DNA of 64,000 nucleotides from Eutreptiella sp. 'Long Island Sound 2002'. Lineage: Eukaryota > Euglenozoa > Euglenophyceae > Eutreptiales > Eutreptiaceae. The stretch spans positions 33,251,394-33,315,393 of the forward strand of contig OZ038383.1 in the NCBI GenBank assembly GCA_964036045.1, read 5' to 3'. A program made the position numbers and the translations under genes. The notes below the pieces were generated by a model, which did not search any database, was not told the DNA's origin, and worked only from the letters and a program-made list of their open reading frames with translations. This document shows positions 63,475 to 64,000 of this stretch, in pieces. Position 1 is the first letter of the stretch, and every line of letters begins with the position of its first letter.

Positions 63475-64000
63475 GATCACCACACGAACCCAGACCATTG
63501 TTGCCTGTGACCAGGGTGCATGCGGGGGGCACTGGAGAGCCTACTAGGGGTGTTAGGACAAATCACGGGGTGCACACCGGTAACATTTGTGTAAAATCAC
63601 GTGAATTCACATGAAATTGGCACGAAATTCGCGCGACTTTCATACGAATTCACATGAATTCATGCCTGTGAATCGGCTACAGGCTTGCCGGGTTTTGGCA
63701 CCTCTCGTTTTGGGCGCGAATTGGGCATGGTGGATGCTTTTGGGGCGGGACCTTCATTGGATGATGCGTAATGAAGCTGGGGGAAGACTTTTACCCCCTC
63801 AAATCCCTCAGAAGGAACCAAAAATATGGCGTTTCCCCCCGAAACCTCAAAATTTGGGTCGATTCACGTGAAATTCACGCATTTATTCAAACGGCCACTT
63901 ATCCCCCGTTCACGAAGAGTACATCGGTGGCATAGCACAACAGTGCCGCCACCTTGTATGGTGTCTCCCTGGTGCCGAATAGCACCCACTTGTGCTTTCC

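Larger units (their letters stand above)
60605..63923 (+). mobile_element. T1 DNA transposon with perfect 16-bp terminal inverted repeats
   Basis: The left end TGTACTCTTCGTGAAC (60,605-60,620) is exactly inverted at the right end (63,908-63,923). Inside are a GGTACCGTGAAT palindrome (left) or CACGTGAAATTCACG (right) and GAAATTCGTACGAATTT-type palindromes at both ends. A possible 2-bp TC duplication flanks the element. It carries ORF F and ORF G. A diverged end of the same family is at 9,781-10,137. Superfamily not recognised. Confidence 0.85.

Overview
The window is eukaryotic. It has GT-AG splice-site candidates, microsatellites, kilobase tandem and inverted repeats, and several classes of retroelement. 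Almost every recognisable coding block is on the + strand and most look mobile-element related. The most consequential observation is that UAG and UAA repeatedly fall inside otherwise continuous coding frames (about 35 positions read by hand), while UGA is the codon at which frames usually end. This fits a nuclear code with UAR as a sense codon, most likely Gln, as known in ulvophycean green algae (Dasycladales, Cladophorales, Trentepohliales), many ciliates, hexamitids and oxymonads. An ulvophycean alga is my best guess for the host, but this is inference. The rival explanation, C-to-T decay of CAG/CAA codons in silenced transposons, is not excluded. Long C or G homopolymers (8-18 nt) occur throughout and many coding frames switch at them, so sequencing errors or true length instability complicate the gene models.

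Layout. 1-8.6 kb: several hypothetical genes and a 9 x 149-bp tandem array. 8.6-10.1 kb: microsatellites and one end of a terminal-inverted-repeat transposon (here T1). 10.2-11.3 kb and 27.1-27.7 kb: two halves of a transposase-like gene (gene E), split by a roughly 6.4-kb palindromic foldback element. That element is itself interrupted by a 9.5-kb LINE-like retrotransposon (15,709-25,175) with a 10-bp target-site duplication. 27.8-31.5 kb: short repeats and an unidentified two- or three-ORF gene (J). 31.6-32.2 kb: remnant of a Ty3/gypsy-type RNase H/integrase. 34.7-38.6 kb: a degraded tyrosine-recombinase (YR) retroelement. 39.8-41.6 kb: two adjacent unidentified genes (O, P) with several in-frame UAR codons. 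43.4-45.4 kb: tandem repeat arrays.

45.5-52.2 kb: a gene fragment (K) interrupted by a structurally clear PAT/Kangaroo-like YR retrotransposon (46,070-51,036). That element has split direct repeats A1 ... B1 A2 ... B2 and the order gag-YR-RT-RNase H. 53-60 kb: unidentified genes including L, a paralogue of K, with a recurrent GCGAAATTTCGC palindrome between coding blocks. 60.6-63.9 kb: a T1 transposon with perfect 16-bp terminal inverted repeats. It carries a possible 2-oxoglutarate dioxygenase-like ORF (F) and a short ORF (G) resembling the end of gene E.

The sequence therefore reads as nested mobile-element territory with few or no certain host genes. No tRNA, rRNA or CRISPR was seen. All homology statements come from motif recognition by eye; no search was run.
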